From: an uncultured Verrucomicrobiales bacterium
Lineage (GTDB): Bacteria; Verrucomicrobiota; Verrucomicrobiia; Verrucomicrobiales; Akkermansiaceae
Reading direction: 5' to 3'
DNA: 42,286 nucleotides
Assembly (NCBI GenBank): GCA_947039485.1
Contig: CAMQZC010000023.1
Location: 1 to 42,286, forward strand
The notes under the pieces were generated by a model, which did no database searches, was not told the DNA's origin, and saw only the letters and a list, made by a program, of their open reading frames with translations. The position numbers and the translations under genes were made by a program. The stretch's first letter is position 1. Every line of letters begins with the position of its first letter. This document shows positions 6,706 through 14,479 of the stretch, piece after piece.

Positions 6706-9237
6706 ATGTTGCCCATTGAGAAGATTCGCCCTGAGATGCTTGCCGCCCTTTCTGCCCCGAGCTGCACAATCTTGCTCTCTGCCCCGACGGGCTCGGGCAA
6801 GTCAACACGCGTGCCGGGTATGCTCCATGAGGCTGGCTGGACGAGTCGTGGTACGGTGCTGGTTGTGCAGCCTCGGCGGCTTGCTGCTCGTATGCTTGCG
6901 GGCTATGTTGCTCAGTGTTGGCCTTGCGCCTTGGGGCAGGATGTTGGCTATGCGGTGCGCTTTGATAAGCGCAGCTCAGAGGCGACACGCATTCTTTTTG
7001 TGACGGATGGTGTGCTGGAGAGGCGCCTGAGTGATGACCCTGAGCTCAAGGGGATATCGGCTATCGTTTTTGATGAGGTGCATGAGCGCAGGCTCTCGGG
7101 AGATGTCTGTCTGGCACGTGCGCTGCAGCTCCAGTCTGGGTCACGCCCCGATTTGGGCATTGTGGTGATGTCTGCGACTCTGGAGTTGGACAAGCTGCAG
7201 GGCTACTTGCCTCAGGCGCAGTTGCTGCGTGCGCATGGGAGGCTCTATCCTGTCGATATTAGCTACCGCCAGTCTCTGCCGCGTCGCGATCGTTGGGGCG
7301 CGGTGAATACGCCTCCCCTCTGGGAGCAGGTGACGGAGGCTGTTAAGTCTCTGGTGGAGGAGGGTGATCAGGGGGATATCCTTGTCTTTCTCCCCGGTGC
7401 CTATGAGATAAATCGCGCGCAGGAGATACTTAGTGCTGTGGGCTGGATGAGGGGGCGCGATGTGTTCCCCCTGCATGGTCAGCTTGCGCCTGATGCGCAG
7501 CAGGCGGCGGTGGATCAGGGCTTGCATCCACGCGTGATTCTCAGTACAAATATTGCGGAGACGTCGCTGACAATTCAGGGCGTGTCTGCGGTGGTTGACA
7601 GTGGCTGTGCCCGTGAGTCGCGCTGGGATCCTGCTCGCGGTATCTCGACGCTGCATGTGCAGCCCATTTCTCAGGCTCAGGCGGAGCAGCGTGCTGGTCG
7701 CGCGGGGCGTTTGCGCCCCGGCAAGTGTGTGCGCCTCTGGTCGGAGGCTGAGCATCGCCGTCGCGCTCCATTCCCTGCGCCCGAGGTGCTGAGGGCTGAT
7801 TTGTCCGCGGCTTTTATGAATTTACTCAGTTGGGGCTGTGTAGGATTGGAGGGCTTGCGCGCCTTTCCATGGCCTGATGCTCCGCTGGAGGCTGAGGCGA
7901 CGCGCGCTTGGCAGCTGCTCGAAGAGCTCGGTGCTGTGCAGGAGAGTGGGCGATTGACTGATGTGGGTCGTGCCATGATGCGCTACCCCATGCCCCCTGT
8001 GCTGGCTCGCCTCATGGTGGCTGGTGTCCGTGAGGGTTGTGAGGCTGAGATGGCTGCCTTAGCGGCCTTGCTGGGAGGTGAGGCTATCGCGATGAAGTCA
8101 GGACTGAGCGATAAGTTGCTGGAACCGAGTGATTACAGTGATTTTCAAGCGGAGTGGCGCGCCTTGCAGGCGGCCATCAAGCTCAATTATGAGCCCAAGG
8201 CCTGCACGGCTCTGGGTATCATGGGGCGTGCCGCGCGTGAAATTGCGGCGAGCTACCGCCAGCTGCTGCGCCGTCGCGCGGGGCAGCAGCCCGATTTTCA
8301 TGCGCAGCGCGCGGCTATCCTGCGCGCCCTGCTCCACAGCATGCCTCAGCACCTTGCCGTGCTTAACAGCAGCGCGACCAAGAGCGCAAGACTCAGCGGT
8401 AAGCGCGGGGGCAAGGTAGAGGCTAGCTCTGTGGCGTTGAGCTCCTCAAGCGGCATTTTCCTCGCTGCTGAGATTACCGAAATTGGCGGTAAGGCTGTGG
8501 AGACTCGTCTTTCTCGCTGCACTGAAATTACGGAGGAGGATCTAGCCGAGCTCGATATCAAGGAGATTGATAGCGCTCTCTATGACCCCAAGCGCAGGCG
8601 CGTGATTAACTACCGTCAGCGCGTCTTGGGTGATTTAATGATTTCTGAGACCGAGGCTGGGACACCGGATGCTAGCTGCGCCGCTGAGCTGCTGGCAGAG
8701 CAGATTGTCAAAGGCAAGCTCATGCTCAATAGCTGGGATGGTCATGTTGTCCAGTGGATTAACCGTCTGCGCTGCCTGCGTGAGGCGATGCCTGAGCTGG
8801 AGATGCCTGAGTTTGCTGAGGAGGATAGGCTGGTAGCCATCACCATGCTCTGTGAGGGCGCATCGAGCTACAAGCAGATTGAGAATCGTGCTCTGCGGCC
8901 TATCCTTGCGGACTGGCTGAGCCCTTGGCAGCGCGATTGCCTTAAGAAATATGCGCCCAAGAGTATCAAGCTGAGTAATGGTCGCGAGGTGAAGTTGCTC
9001 TACCGCGAGGATGGTACACCTAGCTTTGGACTCAAATGTCAGCTGCTCTTTGGGGTGGATGCGACACCCACGGTGGCTGAGGGACGAGTATCCTGCCTCG
9101 TGGAGATACTAGCCCCCAATCAGCGACCCTATCAGGTGACTTGTGATTTGCCCTCCTTCTGGCGCAGTGGTTACAATCAGATGCGCAAGGATCTCGCTGG
9201 GAGGTACCCCAAGCACGACTGGAGCGACCGCGGATAA
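6706..9237 (+). CDS. hrpB: ATP-dependent RNA helicase HrpB
   Basis: 843 residues, the usual HrpB length. DEAH/RHA motifs in order: Walker A APTGSGKST (26-34), QPRRLAA (motif Ia), DEVHER (123-128), MSATL (motif III), LSTNIAETSLTI (motif V) and QRAGRAGR (motif VI). The second half holds the helicase-associated domain (TDVGRAMMRYPMPPVLARLM) and the HrpB-specific C-terminal domain. The frame is open from 6622, but the upstream residues have no homologous look. The ATG at 6706 (MLPIEKIRPEML) starts just where HrpB proteins normally start. No Shine-Dalgarno is seen. The cellular role of HrpB is poorly defined. Confidence 0.96.
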   Translation: MLPIEKIRPEMLAALSAPSCTILLSAPTGSGKSTRVPGMLHEAGWTSRGTVLVVQPRRLAARMLAGYVAQCWPCALGQDVGYAVRFDKRSSEATRILFVTDGVLERRLSDDPELKGISAIVFDEVHERRLSGDVCLARALQLQSGSRPDLGIVVMSATLELDKLQGYLPQAQLLRAHGRLYPVDISYRQSLPRRDRWGAVNTPPLWEQVTEAVKSLVEEGDQGDILVFLPGAYEINRAQEILSAVGWMRGRDVFPLHGQLAPDAQQAAVDQGLHPRVILSTNIAETSLTIQGVSAVVDSGCARESRWDPARGISTLHVQPISQAQAEQRAGRAGRLRPGKCVRLWSEAEHRRRAPFPAPEVLRADLSAAFMNLLSWGCVGLEGLRAFPWPDAPLEAEATRAWQLLEELGAVQESGRLTDVGRAMMRYPMPPVLARLMVAGVREGCEAEMAALAALLGGEAIAMKSGLSDKLLEPSDYSDFQAEWRALQAAIKLNYEPKACTALGIMGRAAREIAASYRQLLRRRAGQQPDFHAQRAAILRALLHSMPQHLAVLNSSATKSARLSGKRGGKVEASSVALSSSSGIFLAAEITEIGGKAVETRLSRCTEITEEDLAELDIKEIDSALYDPKRRRVINYRQRVLGDLMISETEAGTPDASCAAELLAEQIVKGKLMLNSWDGHVVQWINRLRCLREAMPELEMPEFAEEDRLVAITMLCEGASSYKQIENRALRPILADWLSPWQRDCLKKYAPKSIKLSNGREVKLLYREDGTPSFGLKCQLLFGVDATPTVAEGRVSCLVEILAPNQRPYQVTCDLPSFWRSGYNQMRKDLAGRYPKHDWSDRG

Positions 9238-9274
9238 AGGGAGATGGGCTATTGCCCTGTCTGCCCCGTCGGCC

Positions 9275-9634
9275 TTAGTTGCAGATTTTCTCCCACTCCG
9301 CGGCCTTAAAGCCTGGGTAGATGCCCTTGCTGCTCACGAGCAGGGGGCGCTTGACGAGCATGCCATCGCTGGCGAGTAGTTCGAGCTGCTCCTTCTCGCT
9401 CATCTCTGGTAGACGCTTGGCGAGTTGCAGCTCACGGTACTTCATGCCGCTGGTGTTGAAAAATTTCTTCAGGGGCAGACCGCTGGCTTGTTGCCATGCG
9501 CTGAGCTCATCTGCCGTGGGTGCATCATCAACGATGGCGCGATCGATGAAGTTGATGCCTTGCTCTTGGAGCCACGCGGCGGCTTTCTTGCAGGTACTGC
9601 ACTTGGCGTATTGGAGGAAGAGGATGTCGCTCAT
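9275..9634 (-). CDS. Spx/ArsC-like thioredoxin-fold protein
   Basis: 119 residues, the standard length for the ArsC/Spx/YffB family. The thioredoxin-fold N-terminus carries a CSTC redox pair (LFLQYAKCSTCKKAAAWLQ in part). LKKFFNTSGMKYREL is the characteristic ArsC/YffB segment, and the C-terminus has the conserved MLVKRPLLV with its Lys-Arg-Pro. It is a putative reductase or regulator. Arsenate reduction is possible, but no arsenic genes are nearby. It is the last gene of the parB operon, one base after the stop of the M28 gene. Confidence 0.88.
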   Translation of the reverse strand: MSDILFLQYAKCSTCKKAAAWLQEQGINFIDRAIVDDAPTADELSAWQQASGLPLKKFFNTSGMKYRELQLAKRLPEMSEKEQLELLASDGMLVKRPLLVSSKGIYPGFKAAEWEKICN

Positions 9635-9635
9635 A

Positions 9636-10574
9636 TTATTGTTCTTCTTTGGGGATTAGTTGATTGATGAGTTGGAGTGTCATGCGCATGCTCTCGCTCA
9701 GGGCGTTGGGGCAGATGATGCTCATGTCGTCCTTCGGGGTATGCCACCAGTTGCTGCCGACAAAGTGCCCGATGAGGTTGAGACTCAACACTCCTTTATC
9801 AAGGTAGGGGCGGTGATCATCTAGGTAGCTGGTTGGTGCCATGGTCCACTGCTCGGGGGAGAATTGTAGTGTGCGGATAGCCTCGGAGTACTCCGTATAC
9901 ATGGACGGGGGGGTGTCCATGCTGGGGGGGGCAATGGGTACATCACGACCACCGACGAGGTCGAGGTTGATCTGCCACTTGGGCAGGCTACCCTCATCAT
10001 CGCGTCGCTGCGCGTCCCATTTAGAGCCGTAGAGCCCGTCCTCCTCAGTCATGTTCCATGCAAAGGATTCTTCTCCGTCAAGAAAGATGATTTCTACTTG
10101 CTCGGCTTGCTGGGGCTTGCGAGTGAGCATGCGGGCAATCTCGAGTAGTGCCGCCGCGGCACTCGCTCCGTCATTAGCTCCGACAAAGTCCTCGCTAACG
10201 TTAATCTTGGTGTCGATATGACAGCTCAGCAGCAGGGGACGCAGATGCGTAGCCTCACCCCAAGTGGCGTGCAAGTTTTGCATGGGGATGCCAGCTCCTG
10301 TAAAGGCGCGGCGTTGGGTCTTCCAGCCAGCGGCTTGGAGATGCTGCTCAAGGTAGCGTAGCTGAGCCTCGTAGCCTGCGCTGTTGCTGGGGCGTGGACC
10401 TAGATCGCAGATGGCAGCACAGTGATTGTAGGCTACTTGTCCCGATGGTTGATCGAGGCTCTCCTCGGATTGAATTTCTTCGAGGGAGAATTGGAGCTTA
10501 TCTTGCTCCTTGGGCTTATCATCGCAGCTGCAAAGCGCTGCGAGTAGCAGGGTTGCAGTGATGGAGTGCTTCAT
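9636..10574 (-). CDS. M28-family lipoprotein, glutaminyl-peptide cyclotransferase-like
   Basis: 312 residues. A lipoprotein signal with a lipobox ending ALCSC (Cys at about 17) is followed by a charged linker. The M28 catalytic fold shows the zinc ligands and acids expected for bacterial glutaminyl cyclases: HIDTK, GANDGASAAAALLEIAR, IIFLDGEESF, DLVGGRD, the DDHRPYLDKGV loop and NWWHTPKDD near the end. Glutaminyl cyclase converts N-terminal Gln to pyroglutamate. An aminopeptidase activity cannot be excluded. Its ATG overlaps the parB stop (TAATG), so translation is likely coupled. Confidence 0.88.
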   Translation of the reverse strand: MKHSITATLLLAALCSCDDKPKEQDKLQFSLEEIQSEESLDQPSGQVAYNHCAAICDLGPRPSNSAGYEAQLRYLEQHLQAAGWKTQRRAFTGAGIPMQNLHATWGEATHLRPLLLSCHIDTKINVSEDFVGANDGASAAAALLEIARMLTRKPQQAEQVEIIFLDGEESFAWNMTEEDGLYGSKWDAQRRDDEGSLPKWQINLDLVGGRDVPIAPPSMDTPPSMYTEYSEAIRTLQFSPEQWTMAPTSYLDDHRPYLDKGVLSLNLIGHFVGSNWWHTPKDDMSIICPNALSESMRMTLQLINQLIPKEEQ

Positions 10575-11467
10575 TAGTCTTGCAGTGAAACACCGAGGAT
10601 TTGCATGATGCGTGTGAGCTCCTCCTTACCTGCGTAGGGGATCTCAATAGCGCCATTGTTCTTGCCCTTGATGCTGATGTTGACCTTGGTGCCGAGATCT
10701 TTGCTCAGATGAGCGCAGGCCTTGGCGTAGTTCTCGGGGAGCTCGACGACTGGCTTGATTGTGCGGACAGGGGGGTAGAGGATGTCGCGGACGATTTGCT
10801 CTGTCTGGCGGACGGTGAGCTTGCGTGTTGCTACACGTGTGGCAGTCTTGATTTGCTGCTCCGCATTCTTGAGTTGGAGGAGTACCTTGGAGTGACCGAC
10901 TGTGATTTCTCCTGCGCTGAGCAGATCTCGTACTTCGGGATTGAGCTCAAGGAGGCGCACCATATTCGCGATGACTGTGCGGCTCTTGCCCACGTGCTTA
11001 GCGATGGTGTCTTGCTTGAGTCCAAAGCGCTTTTGGAGCATCTTGTATTGCTCAGCCTCTTCAAGGGGGCTGAGGTTCTCACGCTGGAGATTCTCAATGA
11101 GGGTGAGCTCTGCGACCTCAAGGTCGGTGGCTTCGTGAATGACAGCGCGGATTTCCTTCATCCCGAGACTGCGAGCAGCGCGGAGACGCCGCTCACCAGC
11201 GATGATTTCATAAGTGCCATCAACAACTCGGACAACAAGGGGCTGGATAAGACCACGCTCCTTGATGGATGATGCGAGCTCGGCTATCTGTTCGGTAGCA
11301 AAGTGGCGTCGAGGTTGAAAGGGGGATGGCTTAAGCTCTGCTGTGCTGATAGTGAGCACACGTTCGCCTTTTTGGGGGGCGGTAATAGAGATCTGCTCTG
11401 ATGAGCTTGCAGCACTTTTCTTCTTGATGAGTGCGCTGAGTCCCTTTCCTAATGCCTGCCTTGCCAT
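10574..11467 (-). CDS. parB: ParB/Spo0J chromosome partitioning protein
   Basis: 297 residues from the ATG at 11467 (MARQALGKGLSALI, the canonical ParB start with the GKGLSALI ParA-contact peptide). The CTP-binding/ParB core has LKPSPFQPRR, QPLVVR, and the GERRLRAARSLG motif. The helix-turn-helix follows (DTIAKHVGKSRTVIANMVRLL), then a dimerisation tail. In most genomes parA lies immediately upstream, but no parA is in this window. Downstream genes are an M28 lipoprotein (1-base overlap) and an ArsC-like protein. A longer frame from a TTG at 11506 exists but adds nothing family-like. A weak promoter TTGCAA-N17-TACACT lies just upstream of 11467. Confidence 0.96.
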   Translation of the reverse strand: MARQALGKGLSALIKKKSAASSSEQISITAPQKGERVLTISTAELKPSPFQPRRHFATEQIAELASSIKERGLIQPLVVRVVDGTYEIIAGERRLRAARSLGMKEIRAVIHEATDLEVAELTLIENLQRENLSPLEEAEQYKMLQKRFGLKQDTIAKHVGKSRTVIANMVRLLELNPEVRDLLSAGEITVGHSKVLLQLKNAEQQIKTATRVATRKLTVRQTEQIVRDILYPPVRTIKPVVELPENYAKACAHLSKDLGTKVNISIKGKNNGAIEIPYAGKEELTRIMQILGVSLQD

Positions 11468-11559
11468 ATGTGGACGCAGTGTACTAAATTGCTGAGTTTT
11501 TTGCAACTAGATTTTTGGATTATTTCCCACAAGCCCTAAGCTGAAAGATTTCTAGCATT

Positions 11560-11888
11560 TTATTCAGTTTTCGGATGTTTAGCTATCCTTAACTGTATCG
11601 ACTTGAAAGCAACGCGTATCTGCTCACCCAGCGCTTTAGTCTGCTCATTTCGTGGATCGTTGAGTAGCGTGCAAATGTTCTCATAATAGCTGATGCACAG
11701 CGGGAAGTGGATGGATGAACTCGATCTCGTTCTTGCAATGATGATGAGGCAACGTCCCTCTTGATGAGTCCTTTGATGTAGGGATTTCCTGCCAGAGCTG
11801 CTGCCAAGCAGGTGATGTCATGTCTGAGGTGACATGAATCTTTGGTGTTGACAGGTTGGCAGCTAGTCGCTAGGATGCTCAATGACAT
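11560..11888 (-). pseudogene. small lipoprotein gene interrupted by a frameshift
   Basis: The reading starts MSLSILATSCQPVNTK, with a lipobox-like LATSC, and continues plausibly to GNPYIKGLIKR. There the frame degenerates into an unlikely Ser/Arg-rich tail ending at 11589. A shift at the GAGGGACG tract (about 11765) restores a protein-like reading: RCLIIIARTRSS, ISYYENICTLLNDP, EQTKALGEQIRVAFKSIQLR, ending at the TAA 11560-11562. One missing G would explain it. The start codon shares CATG with the start codon of the plus-strand lipoprotein at 11887, and that gene's promoter lies inside this frame. The n-region of the signal lacks positive charge. It is probably decayed; a sequencing error or programmed frameshift is possible. 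Confidence 0.4.
11848..11876 (+). promoter_or_regulatory. sigma70 promoter of the lipoprotein-SWIM operon
   Basis: -35 TTGACA (11848-11853, perfect), 17-bp spacer, -10 TAGGAT (11871-11876), then 10 nt to the ATG at 11887. This predicts a leader of about 3-4 nt. It supports 11887, and not the in-frame GTG or ATG codons further upstream, as the start. Confidence 0.72.
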
Positions 11889-12621
11889 GAGACTTATCCC
11901 CACAAGCTATCGTTGCGCAGTGCTCAGCAGCCTGCTTCTTTTGCATTCCTGTGATTCTGAGAAGGAGCAGCAGCCGATAGAAGCCCCAGTAGCCGAGGCT
12001 AGTCATCAGGATGCTGCTACGGAGTCAGTCGAGATTGTCGAGATTGATTTGCCACTTGAGGGTGGAGTTGCTGTGGACGCAGTATCCCCTCAGCTAAGTG
12101 TGGCTCAGAGGCTACAGCTGAGTCCCGAGTTGCTTGATTACAGCATTCTCGTCTCGCTTGAGTCGCTAGAGGAGATGGCCATGGTGTATGAGAAATCAAT
12201 TGAGCATAATCAGAAGTCTGTTTTAGCCGCAATGCTCACGACGCCTTTCCGCGTGGATGCGAGTAAGCTGCGATCCGAGGATCAGGCCTTTATTGCTGAG
12301 AATAAGACTCTCGTGGATGAGTTTGTTGCAAAAATCATGGCTCTAGAGACGGTGCTGCCTGTGGAGATTGAGGCGATAGAGAAAGATTATAAGTCAAGTC
12401 TCGAGAATCTGCGCGCAAAGCATCATGAGGCTAGCTATGAGATTCTCAATCTTGAAGAGACCAATGATCGTATTCTTAAGGCGATGGGTATGGAGAAGAA
12501 GGTCGAAGAGTTTCTTGCTGACTACACAGCAAAGGAGGCTCTGAGCCAGCCTGTAATGATGAGCAAGGCTCTGCGCTTCATGGCTCAGGAGCTGCGCAAT
12601 CTGCGCTCTGCTCAACAGTGA
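11887..12621 (+). CDS. coiled-coil lipoprotein of unknown function
   Basis: 244 residues. The signal MRLIPTSYRCAVLSSLLLLHSC ends in a lipobox (LLHSC, Cys at about 22), so it should be a membrane-anchored lipoprotein. An acidic, Glu/Val/Ala-rich linker follows, and then a long helical region (about 75-240) rich in Leu, Glu and Lys, with a predicted coiled coil around the EAIEKDYKSSLENLRAKHHE segment. No enzymatic motif is visible, and I do not recognise a family. The start at 11887 fits the promoter 10 nt upstream and gives a canonical signal peptide. The SWIM protein gene follows after 13 nt, probably in the same transcript. Confidence 0.75.
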   Translation: MRLIPTSYRCAVLSSLLLLHSCDSEKEQQPIEAPVAEASHQDAATESVEIVEIDLPLEGGVAVDAVSPQLSVAQRLQLSPELLDYSILVSLESLEEMAMVYEKSIEHNQKSVLAAMLTTPFRVDASKLRSEDQAFIAENKTLVDEFVAKIMALETVLPVEIEAIEKDYKSSLENLRAKHHEASYEILNLEETNDRILKAMGMEKKVEEFLADYTAKEALSQPVMMSKALRFMAQELRNLRSAQQ

Positions 12622-12634
12622 TTTTAACCTGCTA

Positions 12635-13387
12635 ATGTCCGCACACTGGCAGGATGAGCAGCAGCCTCGTCGCTCAGTCAAGGACTGGGCGCAGCTGGCT
12701 AATACTCGGCTTGATTCGCTACGTGCGGCTCAGGCTGCTGGTGATGATTTGCTTTTTGAGGCGGAGCAGGGCATCGGCCGTAGCCATGGGCAGATTCTCT
12801 CGCCAGTCATGGAGAAGAGTCGCGCTCTAGCTCGCCAGCCATGGGGCAAGGCATGGATGCGGCAGCTGGGCTACTCCGAGCAGCAGGGTATGACTCTGGC
12901 TCCGGGGCGTAGCCTGCTGAGGCATGGCTGTGTCCTGCACCTAGAGATGGCGCCCGGCTGCATCCGAGCGCTGGTCTCGGCTGATGAGATTGTTGAGCTT
13001 AAGCTGGAGCTGGATTTGCCCGATGAGGATTTGATTGCTAGCCTGCGCGAGCGCTGCTCCGCAGAGATTGACTCGTTGGTTGCGCTCTTGGCTGGGCGGA
13101 TTGATGCCTCGCTGATGGCGCAGCTCTGCGAGCCCGAGGCTGGGTTGCTGCCTCTGCCCCATGAGTGGCAGATGAGCTGTAGTTGCCCTGACTGGACTGA
13201 GCCCTGTAGTCATGCTGCTGCGGCTATCTATGCTGCAGGTTGCTTGATTGATACGCAGCCCGAGCAGCTCTTTATGCTGCGTGGACTGAGCCCGATAGAC
13301 TTTTTGAGCCGACCTGAGGCAGCGGAGTCTGATTTTGATGCGGCGGCTCTCTCTGATACCTTTGGCATTGATTTAGATTGGGATTGA
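12635..13387 (+). CDS. stand-alone SWIM zinc-finger protein
   Basis: 250 residues. The SWIM signature CxCx(n)CxH is seen at about 183-195 as CSCPDWTEPCSHAAAAIYAAG in part (CSCPDW then CSHAAAAIY). The N-terminal half contains FEAEQGIGRSHGQILSP, and then a beta-rich region. In many bacteria such SWIM proteins are encoded beside a SNF2/HepA-type helicase and are thought to be its DNA- or protein-binding partner. No such helicase is in this window. The gene begins 13 nt after the upstream lipoprotein gene and is followed by the hemB promoter. Confidence 0.8.
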   Translation: MSAHWQDEQQPRRSVKDWAQLANTRLDSLRAAQAAGDDLLFEAEQGIGRSHGQILSPVMEKSRALARQPWGKAWMRQLGYSEQQGMTLAPGRSLLRHGCVLHLEMAPGCIRALVSADEIVELKLELDLPDEDLIASLRERCSAEIDSLVALLAGRIDASLMAQLCEPEAGLLPLPHEWQMSCSCPDWTEPCSHAAAAIYAAGCLIDTQPEQLFMLRGLSPIDFLSRPEAAESDFDAAALSDTFGIDLDWD

Positions 13388-13436
13388 TTCGAGTTTTTGG
13401 CGGATGCTGGCAGGGTTAACTGCGCTGCATTGTTGC

Positions 13437-13465
13437 TTTACAAGCATGGATGTTAGTGCTAGCAT
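13437..13465 (+). promoter_or_regulatory. sigma70 promoter of hemB
   Basis: -35 TTTACA (13437-13442), 17-bp spacer ending TGC, -10 TAGCAT (13460-13465). Nine nt separate it from the hemB ATG, again a nearly leaderless arrangement with an extended -10. Confidence 0.65.
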
Positions 13466-13474
13466 ATCTTCATT

Positions 13475-14479
13475 ATGTTTGACATCCCTATTCGCCCTCG
13501 TCGCAATCGCAAATCTGCCTCGATTCGTGCCCTGATGCGCGAGACAACACTCAGCGCATCTCATCTCATCTGCCCGATGTTTGTGCAGGAGGGTGATTCC
13601 AATGATCCCATTGAGTCGCTACCCGGCTGTTATCGCTGGAGTATCTCAGGGCTGGTGGATGAGTGCCGCCGTCTGATGAGCTTGGGCGTGAGCTGCGTTG
13701 ATCTCTTTGCCGTGGTGCCTGATGAGAAGAAGGATGAGCATGGTAGTGAGGCTTGGAATCCCGAGGGTATTGTCCCTCAGGCGATTCGCGCGCTCAAGTC
13801 AGCTCTGCCTGAGCTGACAGTGATGACAGATGTTGCTTTGGACCCCTTTAGTACCTATGGTCATGATGGCTTGGTGCTTGAGTACCCCGATGGTTCGATT
13901 GAGATTCTCAACGATGAGTCCATTGAGGTGCTTTGCAAGCAGGCCTTGACGCATGCAGAGGCTGGGGCTGATATTATTGCTCCTAGCGATATGATGGATG
14001 GCCGCATTGCGGTGCTGCGCGCAGCTCTGGATGCGGAGGGATTTGATGATGTGTCGCTGATGAGTTATACGGCAAAGTACGCCTCTGCTTTTTATGGCCC
14101 CTTCCGTGGAGCTTTGGGCTCTGCTCCTAAGTTTGGCGATAAGTGCAGCTATCAGATGGACCCAGCTAATGCTCGTGAGGCACTGCGTGAGGCAGAGCTG
14201 GATAGCATGGAGGGGGCTGATTTCTTGATGGTAAAGCCTGCAACGCTTTATCTTGATGTGATTGCGGCTCTGCGTGCTCAGTCCAAGCTGCCCATTGCCG
14301 CTTACCATGTGAGTGGTGAGTACCTGATGATTAAATCGGCCGCAGCATCTGGCTGGCTTGATGAGCGCAAGGCGATGTTGGAGGCTCTACTCTGCATTCG
14401 TCGTGCAGGGGCTGATATGATTTTGACCTACGCGGCGCCCGACGTGGCCGCATGGCTGCGCGATGAGGCTGGGCAATGA
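13475..14479 (+). CDS. hemB: delta-aminolevulinic acid dehydratase (porphobilinogen synthase)
   Basis: 334 residues. It condenses two 5-aminolevulinate molecules to porphobilinogen in haem and tetrapyrrole synthesis. The two active-site lysines are in MSYTAKYASAFYGPFR and FLMVKPATLYLDV. The metal-site segment reads DVALDPFSTYGHDG, where the zinc-type enzymes have three cysteines. This is therefore the Mg/K-dependent, non-zinc class. The N-terminal RPRRNRKSASIRALMRET arm is typical. The stop overlaps the start of the next gene (ATGA), so the two are co-translated. Confidence 0.97.
   Translation: MFDIPIRPRRNRKSASIRALMRETTLSASHLICPMFVQEGDSNDPIESLPGCYRWSISGLVDECRRLMSLGVSCVDLFAVVPDEKKDEHGSEAWNPEGIVPQAIRALKSALPELTVMTDVALDPFSTYGHDGLVLEYPDGSIEILNDESIEVLCKQALTHAEAGADIIAPSDMMDGRIAVLRAALDAEGFDDVSLMSYTAKYASAFYGPFRGALGSAPKFGDKCSYQMDPANAREALREAELDSMEGADFLMVKPATLYLDVIAALRAQSKLPIAAYHVSGEYLMIKSAAASGWLDERKAMLEALLCIRRAGADMILTYAAPDVAAWLRDEAGQ

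Noticed and set aside
7141..7755. 204-codon minus-strand ORF inside hrpB
   Set aside because: Antisense of conserved helicase motifs; Arg/His-rich, low-complexity product.
11468..11506. N-terminal extension of ParB from a TTG codon
   Set aside because: The residues do not resemble ParB, and a candidate -10 lies inside. MARQALGKGL at 11467 is canonical.
10574..11600. parS site near parB
   Set aside because: I looked for the TGTTNCACGTGNAACA consensus here and at other CACGTG occurrences; none matches well enough.
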